64,000 nt of DNA from NCBI GenBank assembly GCA_033060915.1, contig CM065389.1:16948001-17012000 (forward strand), given 5' to 3'. Shown piece by piece: positions 11,459-21,772 of the stretch (positions are counted from its first letter, which is position 1; each line of letters begins with the position of its first letter). The notes beneath the pieces are model-generated. The model did no database searches and was not told where the DNA came from. It saw nothing but the letters and a program-made list of their open reading frames with translations. Origin of the DNA: Euryodendron excelsum. Lineage: Eukaryota; Streptophyta; Magnoliopsida; Ericales; Pentaphylacaceae. The position numbers and the translations under genes were made by a program.

Positions 11459-11916
11459 CCTGAGGAGATCGTGGTTCATGTCTTTCACCAGACGGTTGTT
11501 GGTATACTTGTCGATCCTCTACAAGTCGACATCCTTCACGGTAACCCCCGCCCTCGTCCACACCTCCTCCAGGCTCTCGAAAAAATTCGTGGAAGATGGA
11601 GAGGCTTCGGCCCTAGCTTGCTGTTCAACTGTAGCGACCGAACTACATCTCCACTCGGTCGGTGGTGGAGGGGGCTGAGCCCGAAACGCCTCTGTTGTTT
11701 TTGACTCAACCGCTCTGACCAGAGCTGTGTCCTTCCTGGTCGGTTCTGAGGTATCGGCGTTCCTCAGTCGCTTCGGCTCAGTGTCGGCCCCATCAGCCTT
11801 CCTTTTCTTTAGAAAAGCGATGTTGAAGCTCATCTCCTCAACCGCCTGATCTGGAGTGGGGGCAACGGTCTGAGGGCCAGTAGCAGGAGTCGAACTGTCG
11901 ACAATGACCAAACCCG

Positions 11917-11980
11917 CTGCAAGCAGAAGAAATGTTAGTTGGGCAGCATTGAAGGGCTCTACAAACGACTAAACACTCAC
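11917..11980 (-). other. Intron 2 of antisense gene
   Basis: Minus strand GTGAGTGT ... CTAAC ... TTCTTCTGCTTGCAG: consensus donor, candidate branch point, pyrimidine tract and acceptor in 64 bases. Joining the exons gives an in-frame phase-1 junction between the ERER and GLVIVDS stretches. Confidence 0.8.
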
Positions 11981-12181
11981 TCCTCTCACGTTCTGCAGCG
12001 ACGGCCTCTCTTGTGGGCTCAGGACCTAGCAAGTAATTCGACAAGCTCTCAGCGGTAACCAAATCTTTGTGACTATGGACATCATGTTGCTGGACCTTCC
12101 TTATGGCTATCCTCAACTCCTTAGATATTCTGGGCTTTGTCCGACCTAACACCCAAGGCAACCTAGGTCAGGACACCGACA

Positions 12182-12231
12182 CTTGAAAACAAAGAGGAAA
12201 GGAAACCGAGTTTAGTAAAGAAAGAACATAC
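12182..12231 (-). other. Intron 1 of antisense gene
   Basis: On the minus strand it starts GTATGTTC and ends TTTGTTTTCAAG, with a pyrimidine-rich 3' half. At 50 bases it is short for a plant intron. Splicing keeps the reading frame (phase 1). Confidence 0.6.
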
Positions 12232-12544
12232 CCTTCTTGCTCGGATAACCCCATTGCCTGGGGACCCGAGTAGAGAAGTCGATCTCCCAGGGTTGAAACT
12301 CCCTTCTGTTTCCACTGACAAAAAAGAACCGATCCTTCCAGTTCTTAATCGAGGAAGGAAGCTCATCGATCAGGTTGTACTCCTTCGACCTGCTCGAAAA
12401 GGTTGGGGATTTTTGCCCTCTTTTCGTAAACCCAGACACAGCAGGTTGCCAACCAATACATACAATCAGAAGAAGGGCCTTACCACGACTATGTGTCGCA
12501 AATCGAACGCCCGGAAGGTGACTGACAACAATGGCTGGAAGCAA

Positions 12545-12918
12545 TCGACCCCGCTTGTTGCTCGTCGGGCTGAATCAAAGATCTTTTATCTCTCGCCTTA
12601 TCTCTGTGTTTTTCTTTTTTCTTGTTTTTGTGAAGAGGTTGCTGGAGGAAAGTGAAGGGGCAAAGGTGGTAATCGCCAAACAAATCCCCCCACTCTCTTT
12701 GAAACCAACAGCCCAGATGCGTTGCCCTAACGAGACATCAACGGACAGTATCTGACACGTCCCGTCACCCAACAGCTACCTATCGGTCGTTGCCACGTGG
12801 CGGTTCTTGAAAAGACACACCAGTTGGAACCATTATTACGCCGGCCTTCCCATAAATGCGTTGCGGCTTTCGCGGGCGCCCGACACTTGGAATTCCCTTA
12901 GCCTTGAGCAGGTGGCCT
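12545..12918. other. Region between antisense gene and polypurine tract
   Basis: Minus-strand reading is broken and nothing recognisable is encoded. It should hold the promoter and 5' UTR of the antisense gene; I see no convincing TATA box. Confidence 0.4.
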
Positions 12919-12931
12919 GGGGAATTGGGGG
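12919..12931 (+). other. Polypurine tract of the Tat element
   Basis: ggggaattggggg lies a few bases before the 3' LTR start, where plus-strand priming would occur. Confidence 0.7.
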
Positions 12932-12935
12932 CATC

Positions 12936-13514
12936 TGATAATGACATTCCTTCTGATCAGGTCAGGTCCCTCGCCCGCCTAATAGGGGTATTCCCCTAAC
13001 CAGGTCAGGTGCCTTGCCAGCCTGGTTGGCCCTGATCAGACCATCCCTCGGTCCCGAACGAACAACCATCGATGGGCCCCACGACTGACATCGGACACCT
13101 TGGCACACACTTAGGGCGTGAGCGTGGAGTGTACAAGTGACAATCACCTTACCCCTAACACCGTTCTAACACACGCCACCATGAAGTGTAGGGATGACCC
13201 TCTCAAGTGTTCTGACACCTTTCTGATCCTCCAATTAGGGGCCGCCACATGGAGGGGCCACATATCACTCCCATGCAAACATACAAGGGGAAGACGGAAC
13301 CCCTTGGACAGGTACACAAACACACACCAAAAACATAAGGAACCTTAAGACATTATTCTTCTATCGATTAACTCGACTTCTTTGAATCTAACTTGAACAC
13401 CGGAGGGCCTTTGGCTGCCACCACATCGGTGGGCCTAGTGCAGGAGATTACCTACCAGCTGGAGGAGAATTCATGTCGGACCAGGAGGCAAGCCACCACG
13501 AGTTCGCTGCATCA
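12936..13514 (+). mobile_element. 3' LTR of the Tat element (~579 bp)
   Basis: The LTR starts TGATAATGAC right after the polypurine tract and appears to end GCTGCATCA at 13514, giving TGAT...ATCA inverted termini. The 5' partner is outside the window, so the borders rest on termini and tract position only. Confidence 0.65.
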
Positions 13515-15378
13515 TCATATATATATATAGGTTATACGGGATGCAAGGAAATGCCCAAGATTCAAATTGGAAAGTTATTATGAAATTTGGTAAAAAAAAT
13601 AATAATAATAACTTTTCCAAACAAAAATAAAATATTTAAAAAATTTAGTAAAAACCTATATAAATATTTCAACGGATACTTTGTAGAATATAATGAACAT
13701 TGAGTTAAAATTCTAAGAAAACTAATGTTTAAAAACGTATACTTTGGTTTTCCTAGAGCTTCTTTAAAATTTCTCACCAATTTTTTTTAGTTTTATTGAA
13801 GTTTTCTTTTAGTATCTCAAAAATATCTGAAATATTTTTAAAAGTATTAGGAACAATTGCCATGAAATTTATTTCGAAATGAGCCTGTATCCACGTAGTC
13901 AAGAATATGGGATGAAACTGTCCGGAAACTACAAAGATAGTATTTGGGAACGATTTTGAATCTTTGAGGTGGTATCATGAATTTCTAAGGAGGTGCAGCA
14001 TAAAACTTTTTAAGTTCTAATTGAAAAATGATCTGACAATTAGTACTAAGCCATGGTCTTTTCCGTACGTTCTGGCAAATTGTCGGCCATTGGAAACCGG
14101 CACTAGCGGAGCTGGAGCAAAGGTTCACCTGGAATTTAGCCCAACGTAAATTGACCCAAAAGATATTTTTACACTTCAACTTTTAACCCAAACATAGTTT
14201 GAGCCCATCCCTTAATTTTTTAGCAAACTCCACTCAACTTAACCCCAGCCTAAAACCACTCCACAAAGAAAAAAAAAAAAAAAATCCTCTCATTGAAGGA
14301 TGTTAAAATTACTATTCATAATAAGGTAGAGGATGAGTTTCTTACAGATTTTGTAATTATTTACTTTGAAAGAGAACTTTTTAAAAATATTGATTCAAAT
14401 TTAATAATAAATAATTTATATTCTATGAAAAAATTGTAGGGCACAACTTCAATAGTGTATATATAAATATTCTTTTTTGATACTTCACTCTGTTAATTTT
14501 GAACATTTACATATTTATGTACAAGTTTGCTAAAACTTAATTATGAACTCGTTGGGTTTATAAAAATTTTACATAAATATGTTTTATAAATTTTGTATAA
14601 AATATTAAATTTTGACTTCTAGCTGAGGGTGGATTAAATTCTTGGCTCCGCCATTAGAAACCGATTTATTAAGATTTAATAGGGAGCATATCAAAAAAGA
14701 GTTGAGATGTGTGCCAGCAACTAAACTAGGCGGCGGTAATGGAGATAAGGTTTAAATTTGAGGTAAGGGGTGGCAAATGAACGGGCTTAAACAAATTTGA
14801 GCTTAAATGGGTTCAACCCAAACCTGTCTACTTTGCAAGTGGTTTGAATATGGACGGATCATTAACGGGTTAATATAAACTCATAAATTCAAATTTGACC
14901 CGTTTATATATTGTTTAAATTTACGCACTTTATTATATTTTTTATATTGTTCTTATTTTTTTTCCATAATTTAGACTCATTTAATGCCTACCTCTGTTTA
15001 AGGGCCTTTTGGTAACATTGTCAGTTTTAATTTTTTTTTGACTATTTTTGTTATTAATTTTTTGTGTTCTATTTTTGTTCTTTGACCAAAAAAAAAAAAA
15101 AAAAACATGTTTGATAACCTAAAAAAGAACAATGTGTTTTTTATTTTTATTTAACTTATTACTAAAAATATTAATATAAAATCTACAAAGATAATGTACA
15201 TATATTTTATGCATAGTTATACACATAAATATCAATATAAAATATCCAAAAGATAATATATCTATACATAGATATAAATATTTCGTACATAATTATATAA
15301 AATATACAAAAGATAATATGCATATGCATTTTATACGTAGTTTTTTATATATATATATATATATATTATACATAGTTT
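13515..15378. other. AT-rich intergenic DNA
   Basis: No gene is seen. It holds A/T runs, a satellite-like monomer at 13856-13970, a ggctccgcca phrase near 14640 like the end of an old DNA transposon, and a GGGGTGGCAAATG-type transposon end near 14767. It is far more AT-rich than the retrotransposon to its left. Confidence 0.6.
13856..13970 (+). repeat. Single diverged monomer of the 23.5-24.5 kb satellite
   Basis: The phrases attgccatgaaatttatttc and agtatttgggaacgatttt, then gaatctttgagg, match the array at 23463-24513 in the same order and spacing. Confidence 0.7.
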
Positions 15379-15399
15379 ATGTATAAGAAAAATTATGTA

Positions 15400-15678
15400 T
15401 ACACCCGTTTCATCGGCCACCGGCTAGCCGGCCGAACCAGGGACTTCAGTTGGATTCAAGCTCTCGGAATCCTCTTCAACTCTCACTACTTCTGCGTAGA
15501 AGCCATCAAGGCCGCAAAATGGGACCGCGAAATCGACTACCCCAAATTCTCCTACGACGGCAAAGAGCTTCTCTTGCCGGTCGGCCCTCTTTCATTCTGG
15601 AACTCGCCGGAGAGCAGCGTTAAAATAGAGCAAATCTCGAGCAAGAACAGTATTTTAGTGGTGGTGGTAGGTGGGTGA
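15400..15678 (+). pseudogene. GC-rich gene fragment of unknown origin
   Basis: About 270 bases of GC-rich, codon-like DNA (IKAAKWDREIDYPKFSYDGK in the 15379-15678 frame) stand out sharply from the flanking AT-rich sequence. The ORF starts only because of upstream AT-rich DNA and ends in a Val/Gly microsatellite, so it looks like a piece of an exon. I do not recognise the family. It lies between possible transposon ends near 14767 and 15965, so capture by a Mutator- or hAT-like element is possible, but those ends match poorly. Confidence 0.4.
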
Positions 15679-16190
15679 TGGTGGATGTAAGAGAGAGAGA
15701 ATGAAGGGAGATTTGTTTTAAAAAGAAATAAAAAAATAATAATAATAAAACATTTTTTTTTGTGGGTGACAGATTTTTTTTTACAACTTTTTTAGTAAGT
15801 TCAATGGTTACTTCTGTCCAACTTATTTTAATTTACTTATAATTGGCCTTGCATAATGTAGCTCAATTAAATTTATTAACAAACTTAGACGGGTTTAGAT
15901 AGATTTTAAATAGGTGTAATTGAACAAATTTATGAATATTAGTTAAGTTTACGCCTTTCATTACAACCAGTCATCTCATTGGCCACCATTCTCATTACCC
16001 ATCTCCCCCATTCACCCACAAATGTAGCAGCTGATGGGACATTGGGACTCATTTAGAATTAGCTTGGAAATGTTGCAAGAGATGAGGAAGGTGATCAAAA
16101 TTTAAAATGCTAGGGACTTGTTACAAAGGGTGTGTTTTCAGGTTGGAATTGCTGTCACATAATCTTCTTAATTGTTTTTACAGAATTTGC
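15679..16190. other. AT-rich intergenic DNA
   Basis: No gene. The bases around 15965-16020 recur in inverted orientation at 27540-27600 (gagatgggtaatga, aatggtgg), so part of it is a dispersed repeat. Confidence 0.5.
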
Positions 16191-16305
16191 CAATCATGTT
16201 GTAATTAGCAGCCTCAACGCCGACTTAGAAGAACATAAACCAAGGTAAATGTGTGGAAAAATGCAAGCCCTGCACGGGGAAGCAGTCTAGATAACCACAA
16301 GAATT
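16191..16305 (+). repeat. Relic copy of the promoter region at 25459-25570
   Basis: Phrases shared in order with 25459-25570 are atcatgt, agca.cctcaac, tta.a.aa.a.aa, aggtaaa.gtg, ggaaaa.tgcaag and ctgca.ggga. The small gene that follows the right copy is absent here; a CACTA-like element starts 100 bases further on. Confidence 0.65.
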
Positions 16306-16429
16306 TTCTTTTTACCTATAGATTTCTGCTGCTGCCTTGACAGAAAAAGGCAAAAATACACGAACCTCTATGCATCTAACAGAACATTAAAGAATTTTAC
16401 TTTAATTACTAGAAAATAGGCTATTTGTA

Positions 16430-16670
16430 ATGGATTATTTTACGACAGTTGAAATGCCGTTACCAATGCAAATTATTCGCGGTGGTAACGGTCCCGACAC
16501 AAAAAAATAACTTTTGCGACCGCTCAATTGCAATGACAAAATGTTGTCGCAAAAAATATAACAAAACGATGTCGTTTTATTGCGTAAACGCATTGCCCTT
16601 TTTTGTGAGTTATTTGCGGCGGAATAATATGCGGTCGCAAAAAATATTTATGTTTTAGTTTTGACTTGTA
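16430..16670. repeat. Left subterminal repeats of the CACTA-like element
   Basis: Short GC-containing phrases (tttgcgaccg, gttgtcgcaaaa, gcggtcgcaaaa) recur in both orientations within an otherwise AT-rich stretch. Confidence 0.7.
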
Positions 16671-16682
16671 AACGACGTAATC

Positions 16683-16924
16683 TTGGCTCCCAAAATTAAT
16701 TTTTTCCCCTTTCTCCTTTTTCTTCTTTTTCCTTCTAAACGACTAAATCCTAGGACAAGAAGTACTGCCTCACAGCCCTCACTCTCCCTGCCTCAACCCT
16801 CCCCTCTCCCTCTCCCTCTCCCTCTGGTCGTTCACCTTCGACAGTGGCCTCTTCCCGTCGTTCACCGTCAGTCCGACTGGAGTCCCGTCGTTCACCGTAG
16901 TCACCAGGTAATCTTCTCTCTCTG

Positions 16925-16976
<52 letters not shown>

Positions 16977-17165
16977 GGGGTGGGGTACACGTAGCGGTGG
17001 TGGAGGAGTTGGGGAGGGGATTGGAGGTGATGATTGGTGTTCGTCTCGTCTCGTTTCCTCCTCCTTCAACCTCGATTGCTTGCTGGTAAGCAACCTCCTT
17101 CCCTCTTTCTCTCTCTGGCCTCTCTCTGTATGTATAGTATGTATATCTCTCTCTTTCATATCTCT
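16683..17165 (+). pseudogene. Possible captured 5' UTR / first exon
   Basis: C/T-rich DNA with ctccctctc runs, a (CT)n tract at 16927-16972 and a possible splice donor (accag|gtaatc, about 16909) looks like the 5' UTR and first exon of a plant gene. No known protein is visible in any frame. It may be the 5' part of the PLAC8-type gene whose exons lie 2 kb downstream; that is inference. Confidence 0.35.
16927..16972. repeat. (CT)n microsatellite
   Basis: Uninterrupted CT dinucleotides, about 23 units. Confidence 0.95.
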
Positions 17166-18818
17166 ATAAGTGCATATTATACACAGAGATATGGTTGCCT
17201 AATTTTTTAGATAAAGTAAGTAGTGAATTAGATCATAGGGTTTGCTATTCAATTGCTTACCTATGTAACTGGGATTCAAATTCTATGATTTGGTTATTGA
17301 AATGCTTTCTATTGTGGATAAATAGTTTTGTAGATTGTAATTTGATTTCTGTCACGGACAATTAGCTTTGTAGGTTGTTTGAAAACCCTTCTTTGTTTGC
17401 TTTAAATTATTCCCCTTTGTATCAAGTTTGCCATTTGATTAAATTCATTGTGATAGTTTATTATTCGTAATGTACTTCTTTTGCTGAACTTCTTGTGTAT
17501 CATGAGTGTTGGGCTTAAATTTGAGCTCTTGCTTTCATGGGTTCTAAAAAACACCCCCAATGCCTTTACGCTTATAACTCTGAAAGAACGAAAGTAAATT
17601 TGTTTTACATGGAGATATGCATATGTATACATGTATCAATGAATCTCGAGATATTTGTAAAAATTTGATGATGATAATGGATTTGATTATGGCATGGGTT
17701 TTAATAAGTATGTTTGAATCTATTTGCTGGTATGTATGTTGGTATATATAACGTGGGTATAAATTTTGGGGGATTTTCATTTGATAACCACATGGATTGA
17801 TATGAAGTTGAACCATTTTCAGCAATTGCTTTATGAATTTAGAATTTGTGCTACAGCCCTGTACAAATTTATACCCACCAAAAAACAATAGAAAACTATT
17901 AAAATTTGAATAAGGTTATGGTAGTTTTGACAATTGATGTGAGTTCATGGTCATTTTCCTGCAAAGTGAAGTGTAGAAATGATTACCATGATTTTATTGT
18001 TACAACAAATGAGATTATAGTGGGCGATTGCCTTTATAGCAGATAAATCTGGATTACAGGTGTAATTGAAAAAAAAAAAACTGTATCACAGGTGTGTATG
18101 AATTGTATGGATTATGGGAAGTTTAGAGATTGACCTGATGATGGTAGTCCTTAAATTAAATCGAAAGCCAATGAATTATTACATTGTGAACTTTTATAGG
18201 ATTTTATGGATGAGTTGTGGCTTGTAAAATTATTTGTGCTATTTTCAAACATTGGTGCTTTTAGCTTGGTTGCCAATAGATGATAATTTATTGGCTAATG
18301 GTACTTTGAAGTTGACATTCAGTATAGTGTTTGAAGTGGAACATTTGGGAGAAAAGTGCTTCACTTCACCAAAATTTTGCCTCTCAAAAATCACTTTGGC
18401 AGTATTATTGAAATATATATGGGAAAGTGATGGCCATTTGGATTTGAGATGAAAAATTACAATTCATTTGGTCTTTTTTAAATGAATAATTCTTCGTTTG
18501 AAGAATGATGATGATAATGCTCTATTTTAAACCACAGTCAGAAACTCTAATATTGGAACTTTATTTAGATAGTGTAAGAGGCTAAAAGATTTTCCTTGAC
18601 TTTGTATAAAGGATGGTTAATGATCTAGCTCAGGATATTACTTTAGCCTTTTGACCTTTTCCTTTTCTACATACCATGAGAAGATTGGCGAAGTTATATG
18701 GTTTCTTGAGTTGTTAATTAGCAAATTAGAATGTGTATTTTTTTTTTTCTTTACTCGGGAGTATAAATATAATGTTTTGCATTTGTTTCATTTCATTGCT
18801 GATTGTGTCATTCAACAG
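17166..18818. other. Intron-like T-rich DNA
   Basis: No exon recognised. The T-rich composition and the acceptor at its right edge suggest captured intron sequence. Confidence 0.4.
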
Positions 18819-19730
18819 TTAACTGCTCGTAAATGTACAAAATGTGGACAAACACTTCCTCCAACCTACCAACCCCCTGCTGATGACAATTTGTCAAATG
18901 GGATTTTTGGTCGTGCTAACGATGCCAAAAGTTGTAAGTGTTCTATTGATTATGTTTTAACATTTTAGCTAGCGGACTTTCAAATTCTCACATTCTGCTG
19001 TCCAATTTGAAAAAAGAAAAATAATAAATAGAGAAGGAGAGGTTCACCTATTTTGTTGAACTAAAAATTCTGAATTTTTGCATCTTTTGTCTAACACAAC
19101 TCATGCCTTACTAGGACTGCTTAGATAATATTTTATGGGAAGGGACATGTTTATAATAATAATAGAGTAAATTGAACATGTAAGGTATGCCACAAGGCAC
19201 TACCAAAGTCATCTACATGGTGTAATAGCAGTAGTCTCTCAGACTGGTACATGTAGTTAATAGAATATTTTATTCTAGAATTTGATGCTTAAAACTCAGA
19301 TAAATAATATGAAAACTAGGATGCTTACATCTAAATTTTCACAGTACGGTTGCTTTCTTATTTGTGATGAGGATGTCTGAATATATTTTTTGTCCCGTTT
19401 AGTCAATGGTAACCTTTGCATTACTGATCCTTGTCCATTCTTGAATTATTTTGTTCATCTTCTAGGTTGGACTGGACTGTTTTGCCCGTGTGTGTTATTT
19501 GGACGCAATTTGAAAGCTTGCAAGCAGATGTCTCTGAGAGGTCTGCCTGTGTTGGTCATGCCATATGCATTGAAGGTGGTATGACTCTTACCACATTGAC
19601 ATCAGCTTTTCATGGCATTGATCCACATACATCATTTCTCATTTGCGAGGGTCTGTTCTTTGCTTGGTGGATGTGTGGTATCTATACCGGCATGCCTCGA
19701 CAAACATTGCAAAGAAAATATCATCTAAAG
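18819..19730 (+). pseudogene. PLAC8-family gene fragment, two exons with intron
   Basis: Exon 18819-18933 follows tcattcaacag and encodes ARKCTKCGQTLPPTYQPPAD; it ends at a consensus donor (gtaagtg). Exon 19466-19730 follows catcttctag; joined in phase it continues WTGLFCPCVLFGRN and later CEGLFFAWWMCGIYTG and RQTLQRKYHLK, the Cys-rich PLAC8 core of the plant family that includes Arabidopsis AT4G23470 (assignment from memory). A 1-base deletion after FGRN shifts the frame before ESLQAD. The N-terminal exon and the Cys-rich tail after KYHLK are missing, so this is a broken fragment with its intron kept, meaning DNA-level capture and not retroposition. Confidence 0.85.
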
Positions 19731-20733
19731 GTGATCTCTATTTAAAGGTTGACTAGTTATGCCAGGATAGCAGATTGAAAATGTGTTTTCCATGCATAAG
19801 TACGTCATATCTGCCCTGAGCTGCTAAGGTATTTTGAAATTTATACCAAAAAACGGAATTGGGAAAGGATACTTAGGACGAAACAAACTTCAAAAATAAT
19901 AATAAAAAAAATCCTTAGGACTACCCTGACAATTTTCTCAATCGTGAATCATGTTGCATTGGATAAGCCTGCATGCAATAATAGATGGCGAGTTTAATGG
20001 GATCCATGCGTGGAAAGCCAGTGCATGAATAAACATTTATACTATTTATCTTCTTGCTCACACCATTTTAATCCTATTTTCCATCATCATTTAAACTCTC
20101 TCCCAGCATAAGTAGCGATCTTCATCAATTATTTTAGATGCCTCAAGTAGAGTAGAATGATTTATGGGTATGTTGCATCTATCTGCTGGCATCTGCAATT
20201 ACAATTGTGTGGGTGAGCACTGCTACCACAGTTCCCCAATTGTGGCTCATGTTTCTGTAGTTAATTCTACAGCTAATGATATGTTTGGTTAGCACATTAG
20301 AGGTTGACTCACATAGAAATTTTTTGTTGCTTAAGACGGTACTATTAGGTGGCGGTGGATAGTATTGTCCAGAATGCAGGAAGTGCATATATAAAAAGAT
20401 AACAGAGGAGGAGTTGGATAGTTGTCTAGAATGCAACGCCTATCTAGGTGGTGCTCCATTAGAGAAACTCAAGTATATACATCTTACATTTGTTTCTTTC
20501 TTGTTTGTGGGTGCAATCGAACCATCATTAGTTCTTATTATCTTGTTATCATGCTTTGTGTTATAATTTGTAGCCCTTAAGAATAAATTTTTTTCTGTCT
20601 TTCAACTGTTAATCACCAATTCCAATTATTTGGAGTTATGAAGCAGGTCCATTGCCTTGGTTAATCTGGGCTATCCGAACAGAGTGCAGCAAGAATAAAA
20701 GTGCTTTTTTGTTTTTGGGTCCAAAGTTTGTAT

Positions 20734-20789
<56 letters not shown>

Positions 20790-20804
20790 GCACACACACA
20801 CAAA
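20734..20804. repeat. (CT)n(CA)n compound microsatellite
   Basis: A CT run passes directly into a CA run with one G interruption. Confidence 0.95.
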
Positions 20805-20865
20805 CACCCTTTTGCTTAAAGCCTTATTTTTCTATTTGTCTTGAATTCTATTTTATGGTGCTTAG

Positions 20866-20919
20866 GGTACAGCTGATGCTGTGAGACAGTATTTGTGGCT
20901 ATTTGAGGAACACAATGTT
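20866..20919 (+). pseudogene. ADP-glucose pyrophosphorylase small-subunit exon fragment
   Basis: After an acceptor-like tggtgcttag the frame reads GTADAVRQYLWLFEEHNV, the highly conserved stretch of the plastidial AGPase small subunit (starch synthesis, ATP plus glucose-1-phosphate to ADP-glucose). The large subunits differ at several of these positions. The next bases (gttagg) could be a splice donor, or the capture ended there; then homology stops. Only 18 residues are present, but the match is exact to the motif as I know it and starts at a plausible exon border. Confidence 0.75.
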
Positions 20920-20944
20920 AGGAATCTGCATTAAGCTATTATCT

Positions 20945-21415
20945 TTTTACATCAGTTATGGATAAATTAACTAGACATCTTCAAGATGAGATACCATGGT
21001 GTAAGCTATTTACTGGTGATATTGTTTTAGTGAATGAAACAAAAGTACGAGTAAATGCTAAGCTATAACTTTGGAAAGAAGCTTTAGAATTAAGGTTGTT
21101 TAAGACAAATAGGACTTATCTGACATGTAACTTTGGGAAAAATGAGAAAAAGTCGATTAAAATGGTTTGGACTTCTACAACAAAGTCTATTAAGTGTCCC
21201 AATTAGGAAGAGTGATATTATCCACATTGAGAGTAATACTAAGGGACAAAAGAGACCAACATTAACTTAGGTTGAGATAATAAAAAAATACATGTTATAT
21301 TGTAGTTTAATTGAGACTATGGCCCTCTGATAAAGCGGAATGATGAATTGGGATACATGTACCCTACCCCAAGTAATTGGGAAAAGGTTTAGTTGAGTTG
21401 AATATGATATTCCTT
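20945..21415 (+). mobile_element. RTE-type LINE remnant (RT C-terminal end)
   Basis: 20955-21060 reads LTRHLQDEIPWCKLFTGDIV and VNETKVRVNAKL, matching the RT palm of plant RTE LINEs (usual active site F-A-D-D; here F-T-G-D, so dead). An internal deletion joins this to the typical 3' end with KRPTLT, and the tail ccaagtaattgggaaaaggt near 21370. Stops are numerous. It probably inserted into the CACTA-like element or into one captured gene. Confidence 0.7.
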
Positions 21416-21601
21416 TTCTTATTTATTAATTTCTTTAAGTGCGTGATGATAATATTTTGAGTGCTGTTACTTCCTTTCATCTTTTAGTTCTTTATATCTA
21501 TCATTCAGAAGCCAAAAGTATTATAGTTTTCTATGAAGCATTCATTGTTTGGATGATTCTATTGTTATGTTCATAGTATTATATCTCTCTCCATTTTGTA
21601 G

Positions 21602-21772
21602 ACCACAAAGAGGAAGGGATGGATCAATCATGGGATAAAGGGTCCTTCGTCTATTGCTGATCATATGTATGGTATGGCGTTGATGGCATTGATTACTGGT
21701 GTGCTTCTTGGTGTGAACATAGAAAGGAAGGCTTTGGTCAAATTAATGAAGACTTAAACTCTTTATTCCTAG
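21602..21772 (+). pseudogene. HDDC2-like HD-domain phosphohydrolase exon fragment
   Basis: Behind an acceptor (ccattttgtag) the frame reads TTKRKGWINHGIKGPSSIAD, then HMYGMALMALI and GVNIERKALVKL. This is the N-terminal region of the plant HDDC2/YfbR-like 5'-deoxynucleotidase family, including the H in ADHMYRM that ligates metal. The family's usual Arg in HMYRM is Gly here. The HD motif that should follow (AIVHDIAEA) is absent: the reading stops at TAA near 21757, so only a single broken exon was captured. It is the third unrelated host gene inside the CACTA-like borders. Confidence 0.78.

Larger units (their letters stand above)
10838..12544 (-). pseudogene. Antisense gene of the Tat element, four exons, decayed
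   Basis: Read on the minus strand, exon 1 (about 12544-12232) contains the phrase KNWKDRFFFVSG, typical of the plant 'gypsy-type transposon' protein. Exon 2 is 12181-11981, exon 3 11916-11459, exon 4 11386-10838. Exon 4 encodes a long Lys/Glu-rich coiled coil (LASLERAFNQEKG to KAKSGMVEEFKEG). The GT-AG junctions keep one frame across all three introns (phases 1, 1, 0). Two in-frame stops remain, TGA early in exon 2 and TAG late in exon 3, each one C-to-T change from a sense codon; exon 1 may have a frame slip near 12400. Antisense genes at this place are known in Tat-lineage elements such as Grande and Retand; their function is not established. Confidence 0.75.
1..13514 (+). mobile_element. 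Tat/Retand-type Ty3 retrotransposon, 5' end outside window
   Basis: Reading left to right the + strand encodes gag, a CRFH-type zinc knuckle, protease, RT, RNase H, a second RNase H, and an integrase with HHCC and DDE core. The second RNase H after the first is diagnostic of the Tat lineage. A hairpin minisatellite, an antisense intron-containing gene, a polypurine tract and a 3' LTR follow. The 5' LTR and primer site lie left of the window, so the target duplication cannot be checked. The coding part is dead: about ten premature stops, and catalytic changes in RT and in the second RNase H. A 4839-bp solo LTR sits between protease and RT; removing it and one copy of its 5-bp duplication restores the frame. 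Confidence 0.9.

Noticed and set aside
11292..11561. Separate minus-strand ORF of 89 aa
   Set aside because: Other-frame shadow covering intron 3 and exon 3 of the antisense gene.
16683..16994. Protein-coding ORF of 103 aa
   Set aside because: Composed of CT-rich low-complexity DNA giving Leu/Ser/Pro runs; more likely UTR.
16779..17159. Minus-strand ORF of 126 aa (Arg/Glu repeats)
   Set aside because: It is the (CT)n tract read backwards.
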